Notes under the pieces: generated by a model
Told to the model about the DNA's origin: nothing
Database searches by the model: none
What the model saw: only the letters and a program-made list of their open reading frames with translations
Part shown: piece by piece, positions 48,501-52,900 of the stretch
Numbering within the stretch: position 1 is the first letter of the stretch
Layout: each line of letters starts with the position of its first letter
Position numbers and translations under genes: made by a program
NCBI GenBank assembly: GCA_017305135.1
Contig: JAFKNA010000004.1
Location: 248,001-312,000 of the forward strand
Direction: 5' to 3'
Length of the DNA stretch: 64,000 nucleotides
Source: Lysobacterales bacterium
GTDB taxonomy: Bacteria; Pseudomonadota; Gammaproteobacteria; Xanthomonadales; Rhodanobacteraceae

Positions 48501-49080
48501 ACGCGTCTGTGCCGTTTGCGACAAACTTGATGTAGTTGTTCTCGATCAGCAGCCCGTCAATGTTTCCGGTCGCAACGATGGCCTCTTTGGTCTTGTCGAA
48601 CGCGGTCTGGAAATAAAGGTTGCGAACCGTCACGTTCCGCACGTTGTTGATCCATAGCATCCGCTGCGATCCCTGACTACCTCCGGTGGCCTTTGCCAGC
48701 ATGCTTGCGTTGCTGGAGCGGTTGTTCGTGGCTCCGGGATTCGCCTGAGGATCGAGAGCAAACGGGGAATATTCTCCCTGGATCGTAAGACCAGCCTTGT
48801 TGATCTCGATCCCCGGCGACACGTACGGGTAATTGCCCGCCGCCACGTGCACGATGTCGTTCTCGCCCGCCCTGCCAATCGCAGCCTGAATCGTCTTGCA
48901 CGGCGCCGCCGCGCTGGCACAACTGCTGTTGTTGTCGCCGGAAGGCGACACATACCAATCCGCCGCCACTGCCGGCATCGAAGCCAGCATCATCAGCAGC
49001 ATCAGCACCAAGCCAGAAGCGAGGCGCGTGGGAAGGGCACAGAGCGGCGTGGCGCCGCGGGTGGCGTGGTGCTCGGACAT
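33538..49080 (-). CDS. Giant secreted multidomain repeat protein (about 5180 residues)
   Basis: A single uninterrupted frame. The signal peptide covers residues 1-39 (hydrophobic SGLVLMLLMMLASMPAVA). Regions, approximately: 41-590 parallel beta-helix (DWYVSPSGDNNSSCASAAAP); 595 PPPPPP linker, then Ig-like modules; 915-1620 second beta-helix (NHGLVVDENIIHDCSGHGIN); 1630-2110 MBG/Ig-like; 2117-3280 eight modules opening with a D-I-S-L-Q-L-N-G-P-V-like strand; 3285-3740 mixed; 3740-4160 Big_1-like (RDIGGNPVPGATVAFNV); 4165-4830 MBG repeats (VYDGSPHAASVTTMPAGLAH); then Big_1 and DUF11-like; FRDGFE at about 5060; a 120-residue tail. No cell-wall anchor, RTX or autotransporter barrel is seen. An adhesin or biofilm-matrix role is inferred from architecture. 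The start has no strong ribosome-binding site. Confidence 0.9.
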   Translation of the reverse strand: MSEHHATRGATPLCALPTRLASGLVLMLLMMLASMPAVAADWYVSPSGDNNSSCASAAAPCKTIQAAIGRAGENDIVHVAAGNYPYVSPGIEINKAGLTIQGEYSPFALDPQANPGATNNRSSNASMLAKATGGSQGSQRMLWINNVRNVTVRNLYFQTAFDKTKEAIVATGNIDGLLIENNYIKFVANGTDAFAISINPQNEAGMKASVTPNAVDGSFVTLRNNVLEPGIATDNPQDAKCTFFFQTVPCVPKRAVLFNKSVGLIQGNQIAASTADLWAYQINAVASSPVEKRGLTIRGNWFFGRLQAQIAAAGGATSQVLIEDNRFVAPGSSFSPVTLPGVTPASLTSSESHMLRLQGEQTVPTIVFNNKFKGFTNQYRGLWIQDRRGITVDGNTFTPESSASDYTAITVGNRQVQSGAPGVPQKFGDLTIVGNTFEGGAAGGKGKAIYFVNDNDNGGGAKGDSPFVAHIGGAAAGAANKFDNDIRWFVALDDRTCNALNHNSETTSGCRGASNTPHPLGEAISYSGGANSASQKAPFRWDVSVGNNLFDVVPLAAMSEAQYEAVRAKTYAGHTQGNFAPGVLGNVLYDWTPPPPPPNVALTITQDPTNDHKVGSVQNLGLAAVNNGGAGLVRGRITITRNDGQPIPLAEDGSDEIGDALAVATDFGPAPLTRAADGLSVSLVWPPFDVPLEEGAQLDPQAVYVLFRVPGTYHALAEIYDVANDATIYGSSTFDLAITQDLAVAFTGANPTPWTGSAQPLAFSVSPTSNPALADLSAKVSLTYNGGTDAPVAGGNYAVVAISHDADYLIEPAASTSYVIQRATGTVAWGALEFAYNGHAHALSAKIAETSEPCVVSPASIGPDVGQWTVTATCSGAAMDASASATASIGGSDAVHVRETGFLYDSVADALADDATHGGMTVELRPGTYAGPITLTKGVRLVGGIGIQDGSGGMTLSAGPTQPPTTEIVGGGIVIAAGVTNASVSGFTVRDVAGDCISAIMGNHGLVVDENIIHDCSGHGINVNGGAGIDSVTIRNNEVYAAGNRGIVVWNGLKRDIAIVDNYVHDITGLSGIELQDGAAAGAVITGNIVERTADTGIGAVQLTSGSLTSRANRIADNIVSDTGRFGINLVIPNGTGAETGDGAILVENNTITAGATAADLRDRAGITVIRRAWSPSVPIEVDATIGVVVRYNAVTGYRTAAGGGYEGYGVVVEGLGSSVYGNILTNNDIGLQIQQGNPNGTPPGDADQNVHSDWFGRGNAALSCVGLGNNIFTDNDLETRFQQPAGSSDTMLGGVHNENSGSWHCTIGAAITAASAGDSLRVVTGTYAENVVIGKSLTLKGPYAGTAGDDASRTGLGEAVISPASGVALSITAADVVVDGFELGHVTSNRVVHVGTVGGNKTGLRFVNNRIVEFTSSHSTGGAIFIAGSVGVPAATGMEISGNLLQNLSNGASGTFAMGIKVADVTDLQVTNNVFRHVQSNAMQLTRVAGAEVLGNDVDGEAADYTNVGIQVTYGSNISIRDNSFDQTLQALLFNANSGPGVTFACNAITDSRYGIRGASFGTSGAAVYPHVFDNAVQATTALRNDDLPGAVVMGSNWYGGSAPTRSGALQVADALAANPIGNPACGANTPATLVTYAGTGTQSAPVDTAFDDLRVRVQDALGGAVMGAPISLMTPTSGATTTLGANAGSTNYNGEFVTMATANSIAGSYQVTASSGSLADASFNLTNTMGTATVTVTGGSFVFDGQPHPVVVVTDPAGLESDVQVVYTDAASATITCVATDAACGPVAPGSYDAVATISGNPNYSGSGNGSVTIADTSDISLAVSGPARVEAGELDDGYVATLANDGGMSPQKVFLRLTLTRSSGEAVAPADIEVCIPDPSQTIAYGVCDVGEVWLGNKTQVTPTSVQVRYPQLSQNEIEVPANLPATPVPARMQLAAGNWHLLAEVVSSDGITVYASDSHDVQSRIATTISLADLVQAYDGTPKSASITTDPAGVNVDVTYDGTGAPTTVGSYALVAKVNQLYHDGAEATGTFQITKSTASVTLSHLVQAYDGSPKSVVVTTVPAGLPVSVTYDGSTTPPTAKDTYAVNATVTDSNYTGSANGTLQIVTGSGDMALVLNGPVDAVHVGDKAQYAATMLANPALHVGEMFGYRVELTKSGGLPLDLADIATMEVFYGNDWVDATEAFGSIPFVLDPLTNTLTYNFPEGIPGYASGFPIEDPSWTWNFRFSFATEGTYTTTATLVEGIGGADVSPSVQASIATVVETALPPTDIHLVLGGPIETEVGQWTEYSGTLLAEPALHTGEKFFVKVRLSRAGGVMTAADFDAMQIRLGTQWVDGADLGVAFTTDGNDLIYLFPESQMPGGFPIEDPSWTWNFRFQYASADVYTATAQVIPAWQADLGNPDVLASGAVATTVRPATVLPPVAHLVLLGPVQAVEAHTPVGYTGTLVADAAGFAGRSFWMRVRLSKAGGTMLPTDLEKMELFNGIWIDATTQIQGAMQQDGNDVLYYFPQPVGGAFPIEDDVWSWHFRFTYAGAGEYHASADLIDASDLPPATAASLAHAEVGTTVKPQSADISLQLQGAVVGTVGQPAQYIGTLRADPLPDPASLYFVEVRLHKSTGAMAAADLSRMEILWGGQWVDPAQPPYNLALPFTVDNGDLVYLFPKPIMDSGFPIDEAEWSWQFRFTYADAAIYTATARVLDAGTMEQVSAPVTIHTDVTPAPADISLQLNGPVAGVEVGVPAAYIGRLQNHGADMPEDAYVKVRVDLAGGTLAVGDVIAYVWDGSDWVPGSFAAVSGGLEVAFPDSAGFPIPAGFDWTHHFRITYARPGIYMASASLVGVMSGDPYATAAMFTEVDPASAAVSLQLNGPVAGVEMGVPAAYIGRLQNHGADVPEAAYVKVRIEHDGGPLALGDVIAEVLFGGSWIPGDLLPASGGALEAFFPDTDGFPIPAGFDYTHQFRITYAKRGVYTAGASVVGASSGDVYASSTMFTEVVATPDVSLQLHGPLGGTELGVPTAFAATLRNTGNESAGNAVVDFTIGRSAGAMAGGDLVIKYFDGNGYQLLPLVTCASDPTRLCGRFGPGSGFPVPAGYDATTPLQVTFATADTYTVAASAVGVPGGDVLASDALVTHAVPVAADVSLQLHGPLSGTEVGVPAAFAATLRNVGGESVGNVVVDFTLGRSGGAMATGDLAIEYFDGTDYQPLPLDTCVNDATRLCGRFGPGAGFPVPAGYDATTPLRVTFATADTYMVAANAVGVPGGAVLASDTMFTQVVPHAIVTAQVLIDPSSLNAVYDGNPRAAVASTVPAGLPLAITYNALPAAPVDAGSYVVVAAVTDPAYTGSASALLTIAKANGSITFAPLSGAYGSAHAVTATLDQEASANCVVSGVPAQSAPVGSYTVSALCEGVNHVASATATYTVSAGTASISAVSAATVGVVTVDPQLDADARKSYFTWRTAGAAGEFVRASFVIGSGHAAPQTGDLELEYLESANGQWMPLSLAFDGGSGTWTGVFGPASGFPLVDGAESHFRATFHRGGRYTTSASLVGASSGLVLATSAPATTNVAELGLTGSGNTAGVVGAGVDTSFALVNRGTAALSSGVIPLVPAQPAPNNENVRGRFVISGPQPLVGASAPGCGNEACTSPDVAVEFFDSTTGQYERIFNLQGDGSGGLVGHFGAKTAGGVPVPAGHSGSFLFRTTFMTHTGTYTVASQVVGISSGTVYAEAPLQTIGIDEGAAASIAIVSGDAGAAVVGGNAYDHSDLMIEVRDIGGNPVPGATVAFNVLPGTGGAGATLSPPVPTDASGRTAITALSNGHAGVFEVSASLSNGVSLAQPFGLENRADTDPSQVQLVRISGNAQTAPVGGSYGLPLVARVSDRFGNGLDGVDVTFSAPPSGASVVPASLTVASAADGRVESGLLAANTVAGPVAITALIDGAACDVGSAGAECGVGFALANTAGSPASVTLVATPGSAEVGTLAAYAVTATVRDGNGNPVPGVSVTLVGPDGGAGVAPALAGGITDAAGQVAQVFDANALAGSFTLQAVVSGAAPASASLENLAGAATKIVAVSGSDQSKPVQTAFADLVVRVVDAFGNAVADGAAAEVTFTAPASGASALVDSPVSSAAGGLAASSAVANGMAGSYVVVASFNGHDVPFALENTVGAVAISDIVWSGNSATSIAYDGTPQAATATVTGTSLAPAFTYNGSSTPPTAVGSYLVIATVGDGNVSGTASAMLTITPAAAGASGITLAGGSFGYDGTNHAATVTNPNGVAYTLAYDTPNGLPPVDVGNWTATLTVTDPNHAAETLTATIQVTPAAVTLAFGNLAHVYDGSAKAATVTTTPAGVSGVSLAYAPDAAPVNAGNYTVTASLANPNYVLSGSTTAMLVIAKANGTVAFAGAANVTFDGQPHALTATIAQEPGNGTACVVTPAGEYPRVHAGATTLAAVCEGANHTASGSATLNVSARPVTIALSGLGSFPYDGQPHPAIATVSGEVAGFPAATVVSYNGDAAAPVAVGSYNVVASLDGSTADYAAAPASGLIVIGSANATVTLGNLAATYDGSPHVVSVTTMPAGLAHTVTYDGNTQAPTNAGSYSVVATITEAGYSGSASATLVIAKATATVTLGDLSQVWDGSPKPASVTTTPAGLTVNVLYDGVATVPSAVGSYAVLATVTDANHSGSANGTLRITADNATISLGNLAAVYDGSPHAASVTTMPAGLAHTVTYDGSTQAPTNAGSYSVVATITAPGYSGSASATLVIDKAAATITLGDLSQVWDGQPKPVSVTTTPAGLTVNVLYDGVLTVPSGVGSYTVLATITDTNHAGMASDTLVIGAGGASAIAANGGTHFTGTAGQPLSGALPSVKVTDAGGNPVAGVAVTFAAAAGHGTLSGASQLTNDSGIATLGGWILAAQPGDNVVMASAAGVTGNVEFTATGESGDAEVSATITSGRDYARFGQSVAWTMTVGNASTADQVGIPVAVTLPPELDASSAQWQCIAINGATCQASGSGDIADTVDLPAGSSVVYLLSATVGLGGGDDIALTITAEAAGGTASATDNVAIVLFRDGFEGGDGAQGLPVVPARALDSIRAVDLPAPAPLGLAPQVHAWGAGFRVESLQVDGSTWLRLVVATGAGESASRWSAMDQDGLRLAIADGHLILAGTEDTLSLPFAATAVQMYVSTE
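34589..35450 (-). repeat. Tandem 432-nt near-identical duplication inside the giant gene
   Basis: Blocks of 432 nt, each coding for two MBG modules (144 residues), follow one another. CCATCCCACACCTGGCTGAG occurs at 34751 and again at 35183. The encoded pairs LGNLAAVYDGSPHAASVTTM and LGDLSQVWDGSPKPASVTTT differ at few positions between copies. The repeat keeps the frame and is of recent origin compared with the more diverged modules elsewhere in the gene. Confidence 0.85.
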
Positions 49081-49533
49081 GACGGGTACATCCCCTGCTG
49101 TGAACTGGAAACGGTGACCTCCGCGCGGGCGCGCGGAAACGACCCGCGCCGGCGCGGGGCCGGGCAGGTGCTGGAATTCGTGCTTGCGTGGATCAGCCGC
49201 GCGCGGCGCGGCGGCGGCCAAGGGCCGCGAGACCATGGATATCGCGTTGGTCGACGTGGACGCGTCGCGGCTGCGAACCGGATTTCCGCCCGCGCGGGAC
49301 GGAACCTCCCCCTGTTTGCCCCTCATCCTTCTCCCCTGTTGCCCGACGAATCGTTCGTCGGCCGGGCCAAGCGCCCGGATTCCATGTTTCGCCCCAACAC
49401 CCGGCCCAGTCCTCTCCACTGGTGGCTGCTCCTTGCAGCCCGCTGCCGTATGGTGCCGTGTGATACCCGCCGGCGTCGGCCAGGCCACCTCCCAGGTGGC
49501 AGGACCTTCATCCGGCGCGCGTCACCTCTGGTT
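49081..49533 (-). other. Probable long untranslated leader of the giant gene
   Basis: If the promoter at 49556-49584 is used, about 470 nt precede the start codon. The stretch contains hairpins CGACGAA-TCG-TTCGTCG (near 49347) and CCACCT-CCC-AGGTGG (near 49490). It shows no open frame with coding character. I looked for a GEMM-type or other known riboswitch and did not see one. Confidence 0.45.
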
Positions 49534-49549
49534 TGTGACGCGCATCACT
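49534..49549. promoter_or_regulatory. CRP/Clp-like binding site
   Basis: TGTGACGCGCATCACT fits the CRP consensus TGTGA-N6-TCACA at nine of ten informative positions. In xanthomonads the homologue Clp binds similar sites and is controlled by c-di-GMP. The site overlaps the predicted transcription start of the giant gene (minus strand), a position that suggests repression rather than activation. Confidence 0.55.
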
Positions 49550-49555
49550 TTTTGG

Positions 49556-49584
49556 TTTATCACCCCGTGCTGGGAAAAAGTCAA
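49556..49584 (-). promoter_or_regulatory. Candidate sigma-70 promoter of the giant gene
   Basis: On the minus strand TTGACT (49584-49579), a 17-nt spacer and GATAAA (49561-49556) match the -35 and -10 consensus at 5/6 and 4/6 positions. This is among the most AT-rich spots in the window. The predicted start is near 49549, upstream of a leader of about 470 nt. Confidence 0.55.
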
Positions 49585-49631
49585 GCAGGAGCGGATTTGC
49601 CTGACGCGATCCGCGGTCACGACGCCCGCAG

Positions 49632-49792
49632 GCGCTTGCGTGCAGGCGACGAGGTGTTGCCGTCGTGCAGGGTGTCGGTCGCGACCAAGGTCGCTCCTAC
49701 AAGGGCTCGACCCGTTGTGGCGAGCAGCGAATGTGGCTGATAGGCGCTGGGCGCACGCGACGAGGCGTTGCGGTCGTGCAGGGTGTCGGTCG
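49632..49792. repeat. Direct repeat pair plus dispersed hairpin unit
   Basis: The 36-nt block starting GCGACGAGGTGTTGCCGTCG is at 49646 and again, with few changes, at 49757, a period of 111 nt. Between them is TCGCGACCAAGGTCGCTCCTAC, the dispersed hairpin unit also seen at 10012 and 57257. The rest of 49590-49913 has no recognisable gene. Confidence 0.65.
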
Positions 49793-49913
49793 AAGCTCGC
49801 TCGTACAGCGGTGGCCGGAGCGGAGCGCCGCGACGGGTCTCGTTGCGCTTCGCTGCATCACGGGCTGGTGCTTTGGCGCGCACCCGGAGGAAGCTGCCGC
49901 GTGATGCTCCCGA

Positions 49914-52900
49914 TCAGGCCGGTGGCTGCCCCGGGTCCAGGAGCTCCTGCAGCGTCTTGCGGCTCAGGGGCTTGACCATGTGCTGGTCGAAGCCGGCGGC
50001 AAGGGCGAGGTCGCGGTCCGAATCCTGTCCGTAGCCGGTGAGGGCGACGATGCGGGTGTGGGCGAGCTCCGGCGTGGCGCGGAGGCGGCGGGCGACCTCA
50101 TAGCCGTCGATCTCCGGGAGGCCGATGTCGAGCAGGATCAGGTCCGGGCGATCGGCATGCGCGGCCTCGATGCCGGCGGCGCCATCGTGCACGTCGCGCG
50201 CCGCATGGCCGAGGATCTGCAGGATCTCGACCAGGCCGCTGGCGAAGTCGACGTTGTCGTCGACGACCAGCACCCGCAGCGGCTCGCCGATCCTTGTCGC
50301 CGCCGGGCGGGACGGGGCGGCGGGCAGTTCGACCGCCCACGCTTCGGCGCCGGCGAGCGGCAGGGTGACGACGAATGCGCTGCCGGTGCCCGCGCCGCGG
50401 CTTTCGGCGGTGATCTGGCCCTCGTGCAGTTCCACCAGGCGCTTGACGATGGTGAGGCCGATGCCGAGGCCGCCGCGGCCGCGGTCGATGCTGACTTCGC
50501 CCTGGGAGAAGAGGTCGAAGATGTGCGGCAGCACGTCGGCCGGGATGCCGTCGCCGCTGTCTTCCACGCGCAGTTCGGCGAAGCCTTCCCGCCGGGCCAG
50601 GGCCACCCGGATGCGGCCCTGGCGGGTGAACTTGAGGGCGTTGCCGACGAGATTGGTGACCACCTGCTCCAGGCGCACGGCATCGCCCAGCACCTCCACG
50701 CCCGGGGCGATGTCCTCTTCAAGCCGCAGGCCCTTGTCGGTGAACAGGTGGCGCAGGTCCTCCAGCGCGGCATCGATGACCTCGCCGAGCACGACCGGCG
50801 TCCGCTCGACGCGGATCTTGCCCTGGGTGACGCGGCTGACGTCGAGCAGGTCGTCGACCAGCCGCGTCATGCGCTCGAGCTGGCGGTCGAGGATGGCGGC
50901 GGGCGATGCACCCCCCGCCGTGCCGGCGGCCCCGGCCTGGATGAGGTGCGCGGCGTTGCTCGCGGCGGCCAGCGGGTTGCGCAGCTCGTGCCCGAGCATG
51001 GCCAGGAAGTCGTCCTTGGCGCGATCGGCGGCGCGCAGGGCGTTCTCGGCATTCTTGCGCTCGGTGATGTCGCGGGTGCTGCCTGAAACGGCCGCCACCT
51101 CGCCATCGGCTCCGAACATGGGCACGAAGATGTAGTCGTAGACGCGGCGCCCGAGCGTCGCGTGCGGGAAGGCGACCTCGCCACGGATCGGCCGGCCGGT
51201 TGCGAACACCTGGTCGATCTCGCGCTCGTGCATCTCCGCGTGCCAGGGCTCGTAGCCGAGCTCGATCATGCGCCGGCCGAGGGACTCGTCCAGCGAGCGG
51301 CCCCACATCTGCAGCAGCGCCTTGTTGATGTAGGTGAAGCGGTACTGCCGGTCGAACACGTACATGAGGTCCGGCGAGTTGTCGAGGACGGTCTCGTAAT
51401 ACCTGCGCTGGGCATCGGAGGCGGCCTCTGCGGCCCGCAGCGCGCCGGCGGCACGGGCCTGGTTGATCGCCGACCAGACGCGCTCGGCGGCTTCCTCGAC
51501 GAGGCTGATCTCGTCCGGCATCCAGTGCCGTGGCACGGCCATCCCGGCGACGAAGGCCCAGACCGGGTTGCGCTCGCCCTCGCGCAGCACCGGCGCGACC
51601 ATGGCGCCCAGCTGAAGGGCCGCATGTGCGGCCTTCTCGCCGGCCGGCAGGTCTTCGTTGGCGATGTCCTCGTAGACCAGGGTGCGGTCGGCGATCGCCT
51701 GTTCCGAGCCGGGAAAATCAGCGCTCTGCAGCAGCGGCGGCAGTTCGGGCAAGCCTTCGCGGCAGAACTGCGCGCCGACCCGCCAGCCTGCCTCCGCCAC
51801 GTCGCGGCTCAAGGCCAGGCAGCGATCCAGGCCCAGCTGCCCGGCGAGCATGTACACGGCGCGTTCGCCGACCGCTTCCGCGCTGCCCTCCGCACGAAGG
51901 GCATCGCCAAGGCGCAACAGGAACGCCTGGCGCTCGCCGCTGCGCTGCCGTTCCTGCTCGGTGAGCTTGCGCTCGGTGATGTCCTCGAACAGCGTGACCA
52001 GGCGGTGGCCGCCGGCCGGGTAGAAGTACACCTCGCGCCAGCCGCGCAGCGGCGTGACCCGATGCTCGCCGTGCTCGGGAATACCGGTGCGGACCACGCG
52101 GCCGGCAGTTTCGACCCACCAGGCCTCGAGGCCGGGAAACAGGTCGCGCACGCATTGCCCCAGCGCGTCCGCGATCCTGATGCCGGTGAGCTCCTCGAAC
52201 GCCGGATTGGCCTGCAGCACGCGGTAATCCAGCGGCCTTCCATGGGAATCGAACAGCACCTCGCACTCGGCGTAGCCCTGGCCCATGGTGAGGAACAGGT
52301 TGCGGTACTTCTCCTCGCTGGCGCGCAGGGCTTCGGCCGCGCGCGCATAGCGGATGGCACTGCGCACCCGTTCCGCGGTCTCCTCGACGAGGCGGAGCTC
52401 CTCGTCCGACCACTCGCGTGGATGAGCCGAGGCAATGGCCAGCGCCCAGGCGAAACTGTCATCGCCATCGCGCAGCAGCGCGGCCAGGCAGGCCGCCAGG
52501 CCCGCCGATGCGAGTACCTTGCGGTCCCGCGCGGACAGGCCGGCGTCGGTGGCGGCGTCGGCGATCCGCAGCGTTCGCGTGCCCTCGTGCCGGGCGAGCA
52601 GCGCGCTGGTGGCGGAGGCAGGATCGCCGCTGGCCGGACTGGCACCGGGCGCCAGATAGGCCGGGCCGATCCACGCCGCTTCTCCGCCAGGCGCGAGCCG
52701 CGCGACCCAGCAGTGATCCACTCCGAACGCCTCGCCCAGCCCGCGGGTGGCGATCGCCGCGATCGACTCGGCATCCGCCGTCTCGCGCATCGCGTCGCCC
52801 AGCGCGAGCAGCAGCTTCTGGTTCCGCTCGCGCTGGCGCCGTGCGTCCTCGGCGCGCAGGCGGCTGGTGACGTCCTCCAGCACGCACATGAAACGGTCGC

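Noticed and set aside
49081-49533. c-di-GMP riboswitch in the leader of the giant gene
   Set aside because: I could not find the conserved core of GEMM-type riboswitches; only simple hairpins are visible.
49646-49792. Short direct repeats resembling a CRISPR array
   Set aside because: Only two copies, 111 nt apart, with part of a dispersed hairpin unit between them; no cas genes.
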